Shown: positions 43,661-53,753 of the stretch, piece after piece | How positions within the stretch are numbered: position 1 is the stretch's first letter | Layout of the letters: each line of letters starts with the position of its first letter | NCBI GenBank assembly: GCA_001636815.1 | Contig: AZHD01000005.1 | Location: 1,545,072 to 1,609,071 of the forward strand | Origin: Niveomyces insectorum RCEF 264 | Taxonomy: Eukaryota > Ascomycota > Sordariomycetes > Hypocreales > Cordycipitaceae | Length of the DNA: 64,000 nt | Reading direction: 5' to 3' | Notes under the pieces: model-generated | The model's database searches: none | What the model was told of the DNA's origin: nothing | The model's input: only the letters and a program-made list of their open reading frames with translations | Position numbers and translations under genes: made by a program

Positions 43661-44618
43661 AAAAGAGAAGGGATTTATAGAAGGAGGGCCCGGCTAGGCG
43701 CCTCCCCGGGGCTGCCAAAGAGGTAGCGGCTCCGTTACGAGTAGCGAAGGGCCGTAGGATACGGACTTCGCGTTTGTTTTGGTTGCCGGCGCCGTTAGGG
43801 GCGCCGTGCCGGAGGATATCGGAGATGATACGTATATAGCTCGGATTACGTGTTAGGGGGAATGTTAAGATAAATAGATACGTAACCCTCTATACGTAAC
43901 TTAGAAAGGGCTTATAGCGATTAGTTATACTCCTAGCGATAACTCTGGCTCGTATATATGCGCGCCTAACGCGTATATATACTTTTTCTTACTATGTCAA
44001 AATTTATTTTATTTTATACCTTTATTCTTTAAAAGTCTAAAAAGTAAACTTTTATAACGACTTTTTTTATAGAAGCTAAATTTATTAACCTTATACTAAT
44101 AGCTAAAACTTTATAATAAGTTAATAATATATTAATAGATTTCGAGTAATAATAATCCAAGCCTCTTCTTTTATTTATAGATAGCTAAAATGTTAAGACT
44201 ATTTACTCTAATCCTTATAAAAAAAATACGCGTCCGTTACCTCGATATACGGTATAAATAGATTATTAAACAAATAAAGAATAAAAATTTTATACTATAA
44301 TATATCTCGGCGGTTAAAATAACGGTAGACGGCCTTATAAAGCCCTTAACGAAGGCGATACACCAACGTTTTATCCACCAACTGGGCTTAAAGCGCGTGC
44401 TATAAAGTAAATAAACTATCCGCTAAAAACTCTTTCGACCACCGTATACGCTTTTGTTTTTTCCTTACTTTTTCTTTTTCTTATTTATATATAACACGTC
44501 CTAGTTAACGTCAACTCTGGGAGCTTGTACCCTAATTTTCTGTGCCGTTTACACATATGTACGGTTAATTTTAACCCCTTTTATTTGTTTTTCTACCGTG
44601 GCTATGGGCTGCGGGGCA
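43661..44618 (+). repeat. 3' non-coding end of the Copia element, possible LTR from 43863
   Basis: A purine-rich tract (GTTAGGGGGAA at 43851-43862) is followed by TGTTAAG at 43863, the usual arrangement of polypurine tract and LTR start in Copia elements. The sequence then becomes very AT-rich up to the right palindrome. I did not find a matching 5' LTR upstream of 39186, so the LTR call is tentative. Confidence 0.45.
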
Positions 44619-44665
44619 GTGTTGTGTGGGCTAGTACGTGACGTATGTCACGTGCCAGCCCACAC
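44619..44665. repeat. 47-bp near-palindromic repeat, right copy
   Basis: Arms at 44624-44642 and 44647-44665 around a GTAT loop; differs from the left copy at one base (T for C in the left arm). It marks the point where normal base composition returns, about 330 bp before the APH-family gene. Confidence 0.85.
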
Positions 44666-44992
44666 AAGGTACAGCCCACGCCCACAGAGGGCTCCAGTAA
44701 ATCAGAATAGAATACACCACCACTTATGACAAGAGCACATCTCAGTTGCCAAAGCCCGTGCGTATAGGCAGCTACAGTGGCGCAGTGCTTGGAACCCCCC
44801 CAAAACCAACGTGGGATGGTGGGATAGGCAAAGGGCGAAAAGGAGCCGACGCGTTTTTTTCTTACCGCCGTTTTACGCGTACTACACCAGGGTTTAGCTG
44901 TGGTCTTTACCTTGTTATCGGGTTTTTACTCGCTCTTCTTCCCCAAAGGTTTCCATTTTTTGACCTATTTTCTACCTGTTTCCTCCGTCGCG

Positions 44993-45865
44993 ATGACGCC
45001 GTCCGACGACAATCCGCATCTGCGACATATCAAGCAAGACTGCGCCGACTTCAAGGCCCTGTTGGACATGCCGGATCGTTTTCCGCCCCGGCCGGACCCC
45101 GGGGACGGTGACTTTGTGGGCCAAGTTATTAGCACCACCTCTTCCCGCTACTTCTATACCAAGGCCTTTATCAAGCGCCAGCCACACCGCGACGAGCTAG
45201 GCCTCGATATCTACGGCAACCCGGCGGTCAATCCGTACATCGACATGCGCCTGCGCAACGAGGCGGCCGCCCTGCAGCTGGTCGCCGCGCACACTACAAT
45301 TCCCCTGCCAAAGCTTCTCGGTCTTTGGGAGCAGAGGCAGCACGACGGGTCCAGCTTGGTGTACCTGAAGACCGCCATGGTGACGGACGGCGTTGAACTC
45401 GGCAAGCTGGACCCGGCCGTGCAGCCGGCCGCTGTGGCGGCCGTCCTGGAACAGTTAGAGGCGGACGTCTTGCCGCAACTGCGTGCCTTGCGGCGCGGCG
45501 TTATTGGCAGCGCAGATCCGTCCCTGCCCGTGATACCCCCCAGCCGATTCTGGGGCAGCAAGGAGAAGCGCGTGTGGCCACCGGTGATGGGTGCCTCTGA
45601 GGACGCCTTTGTGTTTTGCCACAACGACCTGGACCGGCAGAACATCCTAGTAGACCCACAGACCTTCCGCATTGTGTGCCTGCTCGACTGGGAAACGGCC
45701 GGTTTCTATCCAGCAGAGTGGGAGCTGCTGTACCTCAAGGCGAACAGCCGAGCCGAACGGCACCGGATGAGCTTGAAGGCAAGAGACGAACACATTCGGT
45801 TTTGGGACAATCCCAAGACAGATACGAGCTTCATAGGGAGTGAGAAGTTTAATATTATTGTCTAA
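44993..45865 (+). CDS. aminoglycoside-phosphotransferase (APH) family protein
   Basis: Single exon, 290 residues from ATG 44993. The kinase-like APH fold is shown by an N-lobe with NEAAALQLVAAHTTIPLPKL, the catalytic loop FVFCHNDLDRQNILVD (His-x-Asp...Asn) at about residue 206, and the metal-binding IVCLLDWETAGFYPAEW at about 225. The short C-terminus is charged. In filamentous fungi this family is greatly expanded; substrates are mostly unknown and resistance to aminoglycosides should not be assumed. Its first 56 codons and about 200 bp of upstream DNA are duplicated, truncated, at 13095-13443. It lies just outside the RIP-mutated block and has normal codon use. Confidence 0.9.
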   Translation: MTPSDDNPHLRHIKQDCADFKALLDMPDRFPPRPDPGDGDFVGQVISTTSSRYFYTKAFIKRQPHRDELGLDIYGNPAVNPYIDMRLRNEAAALQLVAAHTTIPLPKLLGLWEQRQHDGSSLVYLKTAMVTDGVELGKLDPAVQPAAVAAVLEQLEADVLPQLRALRRGVIGSADPSLPVIPPSRFWGSKEKRVWPPVMGASEDAFVFCHNDLDRQNILVDPQTFRIVCLLDWETAGFYPAEWELLYLKANSRAERHRMSLKARDEHIRFWDNPKTDTSFIGSEKFNIIV

Positions 45866-46213
45866 AGGTGTAAGGAAGAATTTGATTGCAAGAGGCTCCA
45901 TGAGGCAAACACTGGCGTCTTCCTAATAACAGTTTTCGCGCGGAAGACAAGAAATGAGCAGTATTTGACATGTCAGACCAAAGCACCCATCTCGCTTCCT
46001 GCCTATGAAAGTACCAGAACAATAAAAGCCAGACTACAAAAAACAAAAGACGTCAATTAACATCTTTGGCCTCGGCAACTCTAGACAACATCTTCCGCTT
46101 TGCCGAACCCAACACAACATGTGGCTCTGCCTTCAGAAGGTTAGAAAGAAAGATTTGACGTCAAGGCAGCGCAGCATAGAATATCAATGAAACACTTGCC
46201 TCATTTATGTCCT
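45866..46213. other. intergenic, nothing recognised
   Basis: Short gap after the APH-family gene, probably its 3' region together with that of the small minus-strand frame. Confidence 0.4.
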
Positions 46214-46363
46214 TTATTTCATGGGTTCGTGCTTAACGGGCGGTAGCTTGCCACAGTCAGGATGATTACACATCTCCCATGGGTGGAAGAGGCACCCGAC
46301 ACATTCCGCCGTAGAAGTTTCCGAGGTGGGCGTCTGGCAGTGCATGCAAAGAGCAGCTGCCAT
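46214..46363 (-). CDS. possible 49-residue Cys-rich (zinc-binding?) protein
   Basis: A small frame from ATG 46363 to TAA 46214. It holds three cysteine pairs: CMHC (residues 6-9), CVGC (21-24) and CNHPDC (32-37), with His at 8, 27, 34 and 45 and the segment FHPWEM. The spacing resembles a compact zinc ribbon or treble-clef knuckle. The ATG lies in a CCATGG context. No homologue is known to me and a chance frame cannot be excluded, but regular CxxC spacing in so short a frame is unusual. Extra 5' exons are possible. Confidence 0.4.
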   Translation of the reverse strand: MAAALCMHCQTPTSETSTAECVGCLFHPWEMCNHPDCGKLPPVKHEPMK

Positions 46364-47582
46364 GGTTGCACAATTTTTGGTGCAACAAAAAGAGTGAAAT
46401 AAGCAATGAACGGTTTTGAGACTGCTGGTTTTTTGTTTCTGGTTTGGAAAGGCGATGGCACATGTGTACGAAGAGTCAAGAGAACCGAGCGGAAAAGGCG
46501 ACCTTTATATACCCAACCAGGCCAGTACAAAGAAATGAACACGCGCAGAGGGCTCGTTGCGGAACGCATATTCGTCATTTTCTAGCGACAAGATAAGAAG
46601 AACCAAAAAAAGCAATATCTGCAACCGCAGTAACAATGACTAGCAGCTGATATTCACAGAGAAGACACAACTTTTGAGGTTGCCAGTCGCAAAGCGGTTT
46701 GGCGGACCCTGGTCGGCACACCTACCAACGAGCAATATGGGCGTCTACAACCTAGCAAACCCACTACGACAGAGAGGAGTGCCGTCGGTTCCGTTCACGA
46801 AGATATGGATGTTGACAACATCGCTGGCCCCCCTCCCTTTCGTGCAAGAAGAATCTAGGCCGTGGGGGCCGTTCTCATGCGGTGCAAGGATACGTAAAAA
46901 CTGCATCTCTACCACCAATCAACACCCACCAACCCAACCCTTTTCAACCATGCAGCAATCCGCGTTGCCCGAGGAGCCCGACGCGTCAAGTCCCGGTTGT
47001 ATTTTGTCTTTTTGTGAAGTCTTAGATACGCGTGAACACGTGCATACGCGTAATAGGCAGCGTAGTCTATGCGTGACTTTCAAATTCGGGTACTTCGACA
47101 TGCCCCCATCGGACGTGGTAAGCTGAGCTTGGAAAGAGGGTAGCCTCCAATACAGCCGATACTTGTCTGCCTGGACAGCTACAAGCACGGGCCGCTTGGA
47201 GCACAAATCGGGGTTCGCGTTCAATATTGAATAAATCAATTCCTGATGCAATGGCTTCGTGCACCTTTCAAGCCAAACAAAAAAAGAGCATACACCTGCA
47301 TCAATGACTTCAAAGCAACGAAAAGGCCCTGACATATGGTTTGTAGGTTGAGGAACACAGTGACTGACATTCAGCTTGCCTTGACGCGTCTTCCAAAACC
47401 TATCAACAAGGTGCAAGGTAAGGTTGACTCTATGAAACACTTCCAGAAGGAGTAAAGCCAAAAGAGTACGTCGCTTTTATTTCCATAATTAAAGCATTTC
47501 CAACCTCTACCTTCTGCCGTCTCTGTGATGAGTAAATCCTTCAATGTACTAATTCTCATTGTGGTTCCTCGTAAGCACACTC
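46364..47582. other. intergenic, no firm gene
   Basis: Plus-strand frame 46674-47126 includes a good ATG context at 46949 (after CCAACCC...TTTTCAACC) but no domain. I cannot support a gene. The right end holds the 3' region of the FKBP gene. Confidence 0.35.
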
Positions 47583-48353
47583 TCACTGCTTTGTCGTCGA
47601 GGGCGTCACGATAGGCATGCCTGGATTGGGCACGCCGTCGATGCCCATGAGCTCGGTATAAAATACTGTTTGGATGTTAGGCTGTTTTCTGCGTAAGTTT
47701 GCATGGTCTCAACACACAAAAAAAACGTACTCAGCGTGGAATTGCTTGGGATGGCACCGACAGCCTCAGCGCCGTAGCCGAACTCTGGCGGAATGGTCAG
47801 GGTTCTGAGGAGAGGGAGGTCAGTCTCTACTATTTCGGAAAACGAAGAAGGTCGCCAACAAAACATACCGTCGTTCGCCGATGCACATGTACTTGAGCCC
47901 CATGTCCCAGCTGCCACAGCAAAGTTAGCATGCTCCGTATCTAGTTCAAAAGAAGACAACAACGTTTAGCTCACCCGTCGATCACCTCTCCGACGCCGAG
48001 TGTAAACTTGAACGATTCGCCGGGTTTGGCTGGTTTGTTAGCTTCAGTACGTAAACCCTTGAACGTCTCCCTCTAGACCTTTAACCATCTTTCAACGCAC
48101 TCGACTCGATCTTGGTCCCGTCTACCAGCGTCAAGTTGTACGCCACGGAGATGACGTCGTTGGTGCGCGTCCTGCGGTCGCAGGTGACGTGCAGGGTTAC
48201 GTTGATCTTGAGACCCCCGTCGTCCGTCGGGTAGGGTTTGTCCGCAGCAGTGTCTACAGCATTCGTGACGTCCGTGGCTGGCGGCCGAGCCACACTGGCG
48301 GCCGACGCTGTCGCGGCTAGGACAAAGGAGACGATTAGTGCGATGGCTCTCAT
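47583..48353 (-). CDS. secreted/ER FKBP-type peptidyl-prolyl isomerase, five exons
   Basis: Minus-strand exons: 48086-48353, 47975-48029, 47869-47910, 47731-47804 and 47583-47665. All introns are GT-AG and the frame closes exactly at 173 residues. A signal peptide is clear (MRAIALIVSFVLAATASA). The FKBP fold follows: VISVAYNLTLVDGTKIESS, GESFKFTLGVGEVIDGWDMGL, YMCIGERRTLTIPPEFGYG, IPSNSTL and FYTELMGI. FKBPs speed cis-trans isomerisation of prolyl bonds; signal-bearing ones act in the ER or outside. The drug-pocket FD pair (usually FDSS) is replaced by IE, while the pocket Trp (in DGWD) and Tyr (in FGYG) remain. No HDEL-like retention signal is present at the C-terminus (TPSTTKQ). Confidence 0.9.
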
Positions 48354-49673
48354 GTTGAATATTTTTGACTGATTATGGTCTAAAAATCAACGTCAAGGGT
48401 AGCCCGGGCTCAGCCACTCTTATAGGATCTGCACCTCACGATTACACGCCTTGGCACGCCGTCTCCGCGTTTGGCTAATTGGAACGGGTTGAATAGTATG
48501 TTCAAGGGAGAAGGGTCTGGGCCCGTCCACCTTGAGCTCTAATTATCCTCCGTAGTGATAGATTTTTGCCTTGTCTATTGCCCTAGGAAGTTTGCCTGGC
48601 GAAGGGTATCCCATGAAGGTGATGCTTGTCTCGTCCCTTTTTGATAGGATTACAACTACACTGACGAGAAAAGTGTACTGAAGCTTGGACAGGCCACTGC
48701 CCTAGTCAACTTCATGGAAAAAAAAATAGAGACTCAAGGAAAGCAAAGTGGCGTTGTGCCGTCATCTGGTTCTGTTGCTAACCTAAGCTAGGGACGTGAA
48801 AAGACATCGATTCGTAAAATAAAAATAAAAATAAATAGAATAAAATTTGTATATATACTATCTTTTTTCATTCTCTTTAAACGTAATATTTCTTCGTTTG
48901 TTACATAATGAATGATGTTGTGGGTTGACGAAGGCAGCTTCTCCCTTTTTTCTACCATCGACACACAACAACAGATCATATGTGAACAGCATCTCCCGAC
49001 AAAGCCTCCACGAACGGCCACAGTCGCAAAAGAAAATATACTCTACCTGTCAGGAAATGACTAGCGAATGGGCGGTATTGTTCATTTTCTTGAGATTTTA
49101 TTTTGTTTTTTTTGGGGGTTTTTGTTTCGCTATTTATCTTTCGCATTTTCGTCACCACCATACCGGCACGCTTCTTTCTACCTTCTTGTCCACTGCCGAT
49201 TTACACGCGGCGCCGTCTCTTCCGCCATATTAAGCGGACTGGTGTGTTTGTCCAGGTATGCTTTGTCAGGAGCACGAGACTCTGCATTTTTCCTGGCTGC
49301 GGATAAAGCACAGCAATATGGATCGGCGAATCAAGGCCACACGTTCTCGGAAGTGCGGCCTCGCGCAGGTGTCGAGCAAATAAATATGGGGGTTGCATGG
49401 GGAGAAGAAGGAAGCGAGCCAATATAAAATTGGCCTCGTGTTTGTAGTATATATTTGAAAACAAAGCAAATGAGAGCTTTCTGGGGAAAGCCGTTCCGAG
49501 GCTCTGGCCGGCAGCCGGGTAAGGCAAGAAACTGGCTAGTTGTTGACAGCTAGTTGTTGACAGACGACGTCGATGCCCATATAAGACGTTAAAAAGGCCA
49601 AGCATGCGTCCTCCTGTGAAAGTTTGAATTTCTACCACAACGTCAAGTCGTCTCTTGTGTTCAAACCTGCATC
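48354..49673. other. divergent 5' regions of the FKBP and LPMO genes
   Basis: 1.3 kb between two genes for secreted proteins transcribed away from each other. It must hold both promoters, but I do not identify specific sites. No other gene is credible. Confidence 0.4.
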
Positions 49674-50559
49674 ATGAAGTCGCTTTCCCTCTCCGTTTTG
49701 CTCGGCCTCGTGGCCGCCTCGTCGGCCCACACCATCTTCCAGAAGGTCTCCGTCGACGGCGCCGACCAGGGCCAGCTCAAGGGCGTGCGCGCCCCGTCCA
49801 GCGACTACCCCATCATGAACGTCAACGACGTCGCCATCTCTTGCAACAAGAACATCCAGCACAAGGACGACACCATCATCACCGTGCCCAGCGGGTCCAA
49901 GGTCGGCGTCTGGTGGGGGCACGTCATTGGCGGCGCCCAAGGGGCCAACGACCACGACAATCCCATTGCGGCAAGTCATAAGGGTGTGTCAACATTCTTT
50001 TCAACAAATCAAAAAATTGCAAGGTGTTGGGGTTCGTCTGCTAACCAACAGGACCCATCATGGTATACCTCGCCCAGGTCGACGACGCCGCGACGGCCGC
50101 GACGACCGGCCTCAAGTGGTTCAAGGTGGCCGAGAGCGGCCTGCTCGACGGCGGCAAGTGGGCCGTCGACACCATGATCGCCAACAAGGGCTGGCACTAC
50201 TTCACCATGCCAGCCTGCGTGGCGCCAGGCAACTACCTGATGCGCGCCGAGCTCATCGCCCTGCACGGCGCCGAGGTCCAGGGCCAGGCCCAGTTCTACA
50301 TGGAATGCGCGCAGTACGTTGGAACGAAACGCACGCCCATACGTACATAATCCCTTTGAAAAAAGACCTGAACTAACTGCTAGCCAGAATTCGCATCAAC
50401 GGCACGGGCACCAACACGGGCGCCGACTTCGTCAGCTTCCCCGGCGCATACAAGGCCACCGACCCCGGCATCCTGGTCAACATCTACGACAACAAGGGCA
50501 CTCCGAACAACGGCGGCCGGCCGTACACCATCCCCGGGCCGCGCCCGATTGCGTGTTAA
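49674..50559 (+). CDS. AA9 lytic polysaccharide monooxygenase
   Basis: Exons 49674-49983, 50052-50313 and 50388-50559 join in phase to 247 residues. AA9 enzymes are secreted copper monooxygenases that cleave cellulose and related beta-glucans. A signal peptide ends at SSA, so the mature protein begins with His19 (HTIFQKVSVDG), the copper-binding histidine brace residue. His102 (AASHKGP) is the second brace ligand. His175 (ALHGAEVQ), Gln184 and Tyr186 (QAQFYMECAQ) match the conserved second-sphere and axial residues. There is no CBM1 cellulose-binding tail; the protein ends in GRPYTIPGPRPIAC. All active-site residues are present, so it should be active. Confidence 0.93.
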
Positions 50560-51032
50560 GTAGAGGTAGAATCGAGTTATCAGCGGTAAACGGCAATTCG
50601 CATTTTTTTCCCCCTTTATGTTGTACAACATACACCTGGCTCAGGCAACCACATTTTAGCTTTGAATATTCAGAAAATATACATTGCATACATCTCCAAT
50701 CATATTTCACAGAGCCATCCCACCCTTGCCACAGTGTCGACGTCGCAAGGGAAGAAGGGAGAGAATGTGTCAGCGTTGTTGTGGTAGTTCAGAAAGACCT
50801 ACGGACAATGACGCGACCTCATATCTTAAACCTAGCAGAGAGTTTTTCAAGGGAGATGACAGAAGTTATTATTGCATGTAAGGAGCCCAATTATTCCAGG
50901 CCTTTCTATTCGAACCTCGACCAAGTAACGTACATCTCAGCCTTCACCAAGTATTATGCTTTCATCACTTAGACTGCTCTCGCTCCATTTCTTTTTTTGT
51001 TTTTTGCATTGCTATAAAATCTCTCGCACCCC
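50560..51032. other. intergenic, nothing recognised
   Basis: Holds the LPMO 3' region and the F-box gene promoter. No motif or frame stands out. Confidence 0.4.
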
Positions 51033-52538
51033 ATGGATCCCTTGCACGTGGCTTTGGGTGACCTCAGCCAGACCCTAGGCCATATCTATCACCGTGTCCA
51101 GAAAAACCACTGGATGCCGCAGCTCCGTTACAGCCTCGAAGAACGAGAGAAGGAAGACCAGCTTTTAAAAGAATATCAGCAGCAGCTACAACAACAACCA
51201 AAACCCGCCACCTGCGGGCTCTTCCTCCTGCCCAACGAGCTATTCGACCTCATCATCGCGCAGTTGGACGCAAGGGACCGCTTCTACTTGGCCCGCACCT
51301 GTCACGTCCTGCGCTGCCGCCTGTGGAGCGAGAAGGACCTCAAGACCGTCACCGCCCGTACGCCCCTCTGGAACTACATCGATTTTCTGGCCATGTGCGC
51401 CCGCGACATGCCCGATTACTGGGCCTGCGAGCGTTGCTTGACCCTTCATCGGGTCAGCATGTCCGACGTGCCGGAATACGCCGACGAGGGCCGGCGAGAA
51501 GCGGCCGCGCAGCGCTACGGGGCCAAGCACGCGGGCTACTATGCCGCGAACAAGGCACAGGCCACGCCCCAACTGTCGCACATCGAGCAACGCCACGTAC
51601 ACCTGGCCCTAAAATACGCCCGCACGCCCGTGTCCGAGCGCCGTCCCTACCAGCAGCTCTACCTGGACCGTCTCATGAGCCCGTCGCGGAACGTCCGACA
51701 TCAGTTGACCCTGCCCCAGACACACGCGTGGCCGCTGCAGCACCCGCGCCGGCAGCGGTTCGTCCACTGCACGTACCTGCCCAAAATCGTCCGCTCCGAT
51801 GTCAGCGACAGCGGCGGCGGCCGCCGCCTGCGCTTCCTCCTGCTGACCGTGCTGCGCTTTGAGCACCAGGACGCCGACGCCGAGGACCCGACGCAGCTGT
51901 CCGTCGAAGACATGGGCTGCCTGGTCATTTGCCCGCATCTCGAGCTCAACCACGAGCCGCCCGAATGGGCCACGGAGGCACAGCGCAGCTGGCAGCGACA
52001 ACGGGCGCTCATGCGGCAGCAGGAACAGCTGCGAGAGCTGCGGCGGGCGGAACGCGAGCTGCGGCGACAGCAACGGTTGGGGCTGTCGGTGGCCTCTCCA
52101 GCGCCGCCACTGCCCCCGAACACAACGGCACGGCAGCAGCGCCACCGGGGCCCGCGCTACAGTCCGTACGCCAACCTCGATTCGGCCGTCCGCGAGGCAT
52201 TTGGACGCGGTCGTCGGGCGCTGCACGACGACGAGTATTCGCCGGACAACTGCATCGAAGTCACCGGACGCTGCCCGCGCTGCCCGACGGACTTTGCCGT
52301 GCGGGCGGCACGGCGAGCTGCCGAAGTGCGCGTGTGGCAGGACTACGGGCCGGAGGAAGGGCCGTCCAACATAGCGTGGGTGATACACCTGACCGGTCAG
52401 TTCGACGATAACGGCAGGGTGTGGCAAAACCAATGGGGCATCAGCCCGGTCACCCAGGCGCACAAAAAGGGGAGTGTGCGGAAGCTGTACGAGGACCCGG
52501 CAGCGGCGGTGGTGGACCGGTGTAGTGCTAAAGTGTGA
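51033..52538 (+). CDS. F-box protein
   Basis: Single exon, 501 residues from ATG 51033. A Gln-rich coil (about residues 35-56) precedes an F-box at about 62-100: LFLLPNELFDLIIAQLDARD, then FYLARTCHVLRCRLWSE. F-boxes bind Skp1 and recruit targets to SCF ubiquitin ligases. The rest has no leucine-rich or WD repeats. It includes paired cysteines (WACERCL near 130, GRCPRCPTDF near 412) that could bind zinc, and a Glu/Arg-rich helix around 305-350 (ALMRQQEQLRELRRAEREL). Stand-alone F-box proteins of this type are abundant in filamentous fungi. The target is unknown. Confidence 0.75.
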   Translation: MDPLHVALGDLSQTLGHIYHRVQKNHWMPQLRYSLEEREKEDQLLKEYQQQLQQQPKPATCGLFLLPNELFDLIIAQLDARDRFYLARTCHVLRCRLWSEKDLKTVTARTPLWNYIDFLAMCARDMPDYWACERCLTLHRVSMSDVPEYADEGRREAAAQRYGAKHAGYYAANKAQATPQLSHIEQRHVHLALKYARTPVSERRPYQQLYLDRLMSPSRNVRHQLTLPQTHAWPLQHPRRQRFVHCTYLPKIVRSDVSDSGGGRRLRFLLLTVLRFEHQDADAEDPTQLSVEDMGCLVICPHLELNHEPPEWATEAQRSWQRQRALMRQQEQLRELRRAERELRRQQRLGLSVASPAPPLPPNTTARQQRHRGPRYSPYANLDSAVREAFGRGRRALHDDEYSPDNCIEVTGRCPRCPTDFAVRAARRAAEVRVWQDYGPEEGPSNIAWVIHLTGQFDDNGRVWQNQWGISPVTQAHKKGSVRKLYEDPAAAVVDRCSAKV

Positions 52539-53753
52539 AAGGGTTCGAAAGGGTTTTCTTCTTCCCCAACGCTATGCAAACTGAGTTCACCATACAATAG
52601 GACTGTTTTATTTTGTTTACGTTCTACATGCTACGTATTTTCATCCTCAGAGACATGGACGATGAGAGCATCGACGGTGCTTTCGGAGTTCTATACCAAG
52701 AATGAACATGAACAACAAAGAATATTGATCCCGGGGAAACGTCAGAAGCCAATGTTGTAAGCGAATGAGGCGACGAAGAATCAAACCTCGGTGCATCATC
52801 TGCTCATCGTGTGTTCAACGTACTCTACGGCGAATAAAAGAAACAAGGCAAAAAAAATACTTATGTACACATACCTTGAAGTGGAAACACACCTTCTCGA
52901 GGATAAAAGTAAGGCGGCGGTCATCGCCACGGGTAAATTTGGCATTTATAGGTGCAATATTGTTTTCTATCTCTTTTTGCCTAGGCTGATCTTTCTTAGA
53001 GTTGTGTATTTTATTATTTACCCAGACAAGGGGCAAGGATCGGGAATATACCAGAACATACATAAAAATGCTATTTTCGGCTCCTTCTTTCGTTCTCTTT
53101 CCTCCTTTTGCAACGACATCTGCCGGGGAACACCTTCCGTCGAACAGACAAATAAAAAAAGGGGCAAGGTCGTCGTATGCTTTCCCGAGGAGTGGCTTTT
53201 CCATTGCTTTTCCCGTTATATACACGCTGATAAAGTCCACACTTTCCAGGACACACAAAGTTGCCTCCGAGAAACCGAAGACTGGATGGAGGACGAGATA
53301 CACAGCAGATACTTGTCATGTCATATCACCGAGAATAATCGACGAGCGTCTTCATGATTCACGCCCAGACTTATCTCCCCCCCTTCTCCTTTTCGTTTCC
53401 TCACGTCCATTCGGTCTTCTATTTTATATTAATACCCGGTTCTTGGACAGGCGTGTTCCGGAAATTGAGCACCACAAAACAGAAATATGCTCTCTCTCCG
53501 CTTTTTCTCGTTTCCCCATGGGATTGTATTTTCCTCGTTTACACCCTTCCCCCCCCCTTTTTGCCCCATTAGAAATAGAGAGAACACCCCATATAAGCAG
53601 ATCGTTCTCATTGTCTCTCCGCACCGTAGGCTTCTCTCGTACAAGATTCTTGCTTATTTTTTTTTCGTGACCACTGCAAGCATCACAGACATCCCAGTCA
53701 TCGCCGCACTTTTCATGACCGGACCAGTAAAGTCGCACTCACACGCCACGACA
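52539..53753. other. intergenic, no supported gene
   Basis: Plus-strand frames at 52791-53357 and 53002-53670 are open but have biased, UTR-like composition with long T/C runs and no domain. The right part is the promoter of the lectin gene. Confidence 0.4.

Noticed and set aside
44993..45865. Aminoglycoside antibiotic resistance gene
   Set aside because: The fold matches, but in fungi the family is large and mostly of unknown substrate; resistance cannot be inferred.
46949..47126. Possible small gene starting at 46949
   Set aside because: Good ATG context but no recognisable domain and no clear splice continuation; support is too weak.
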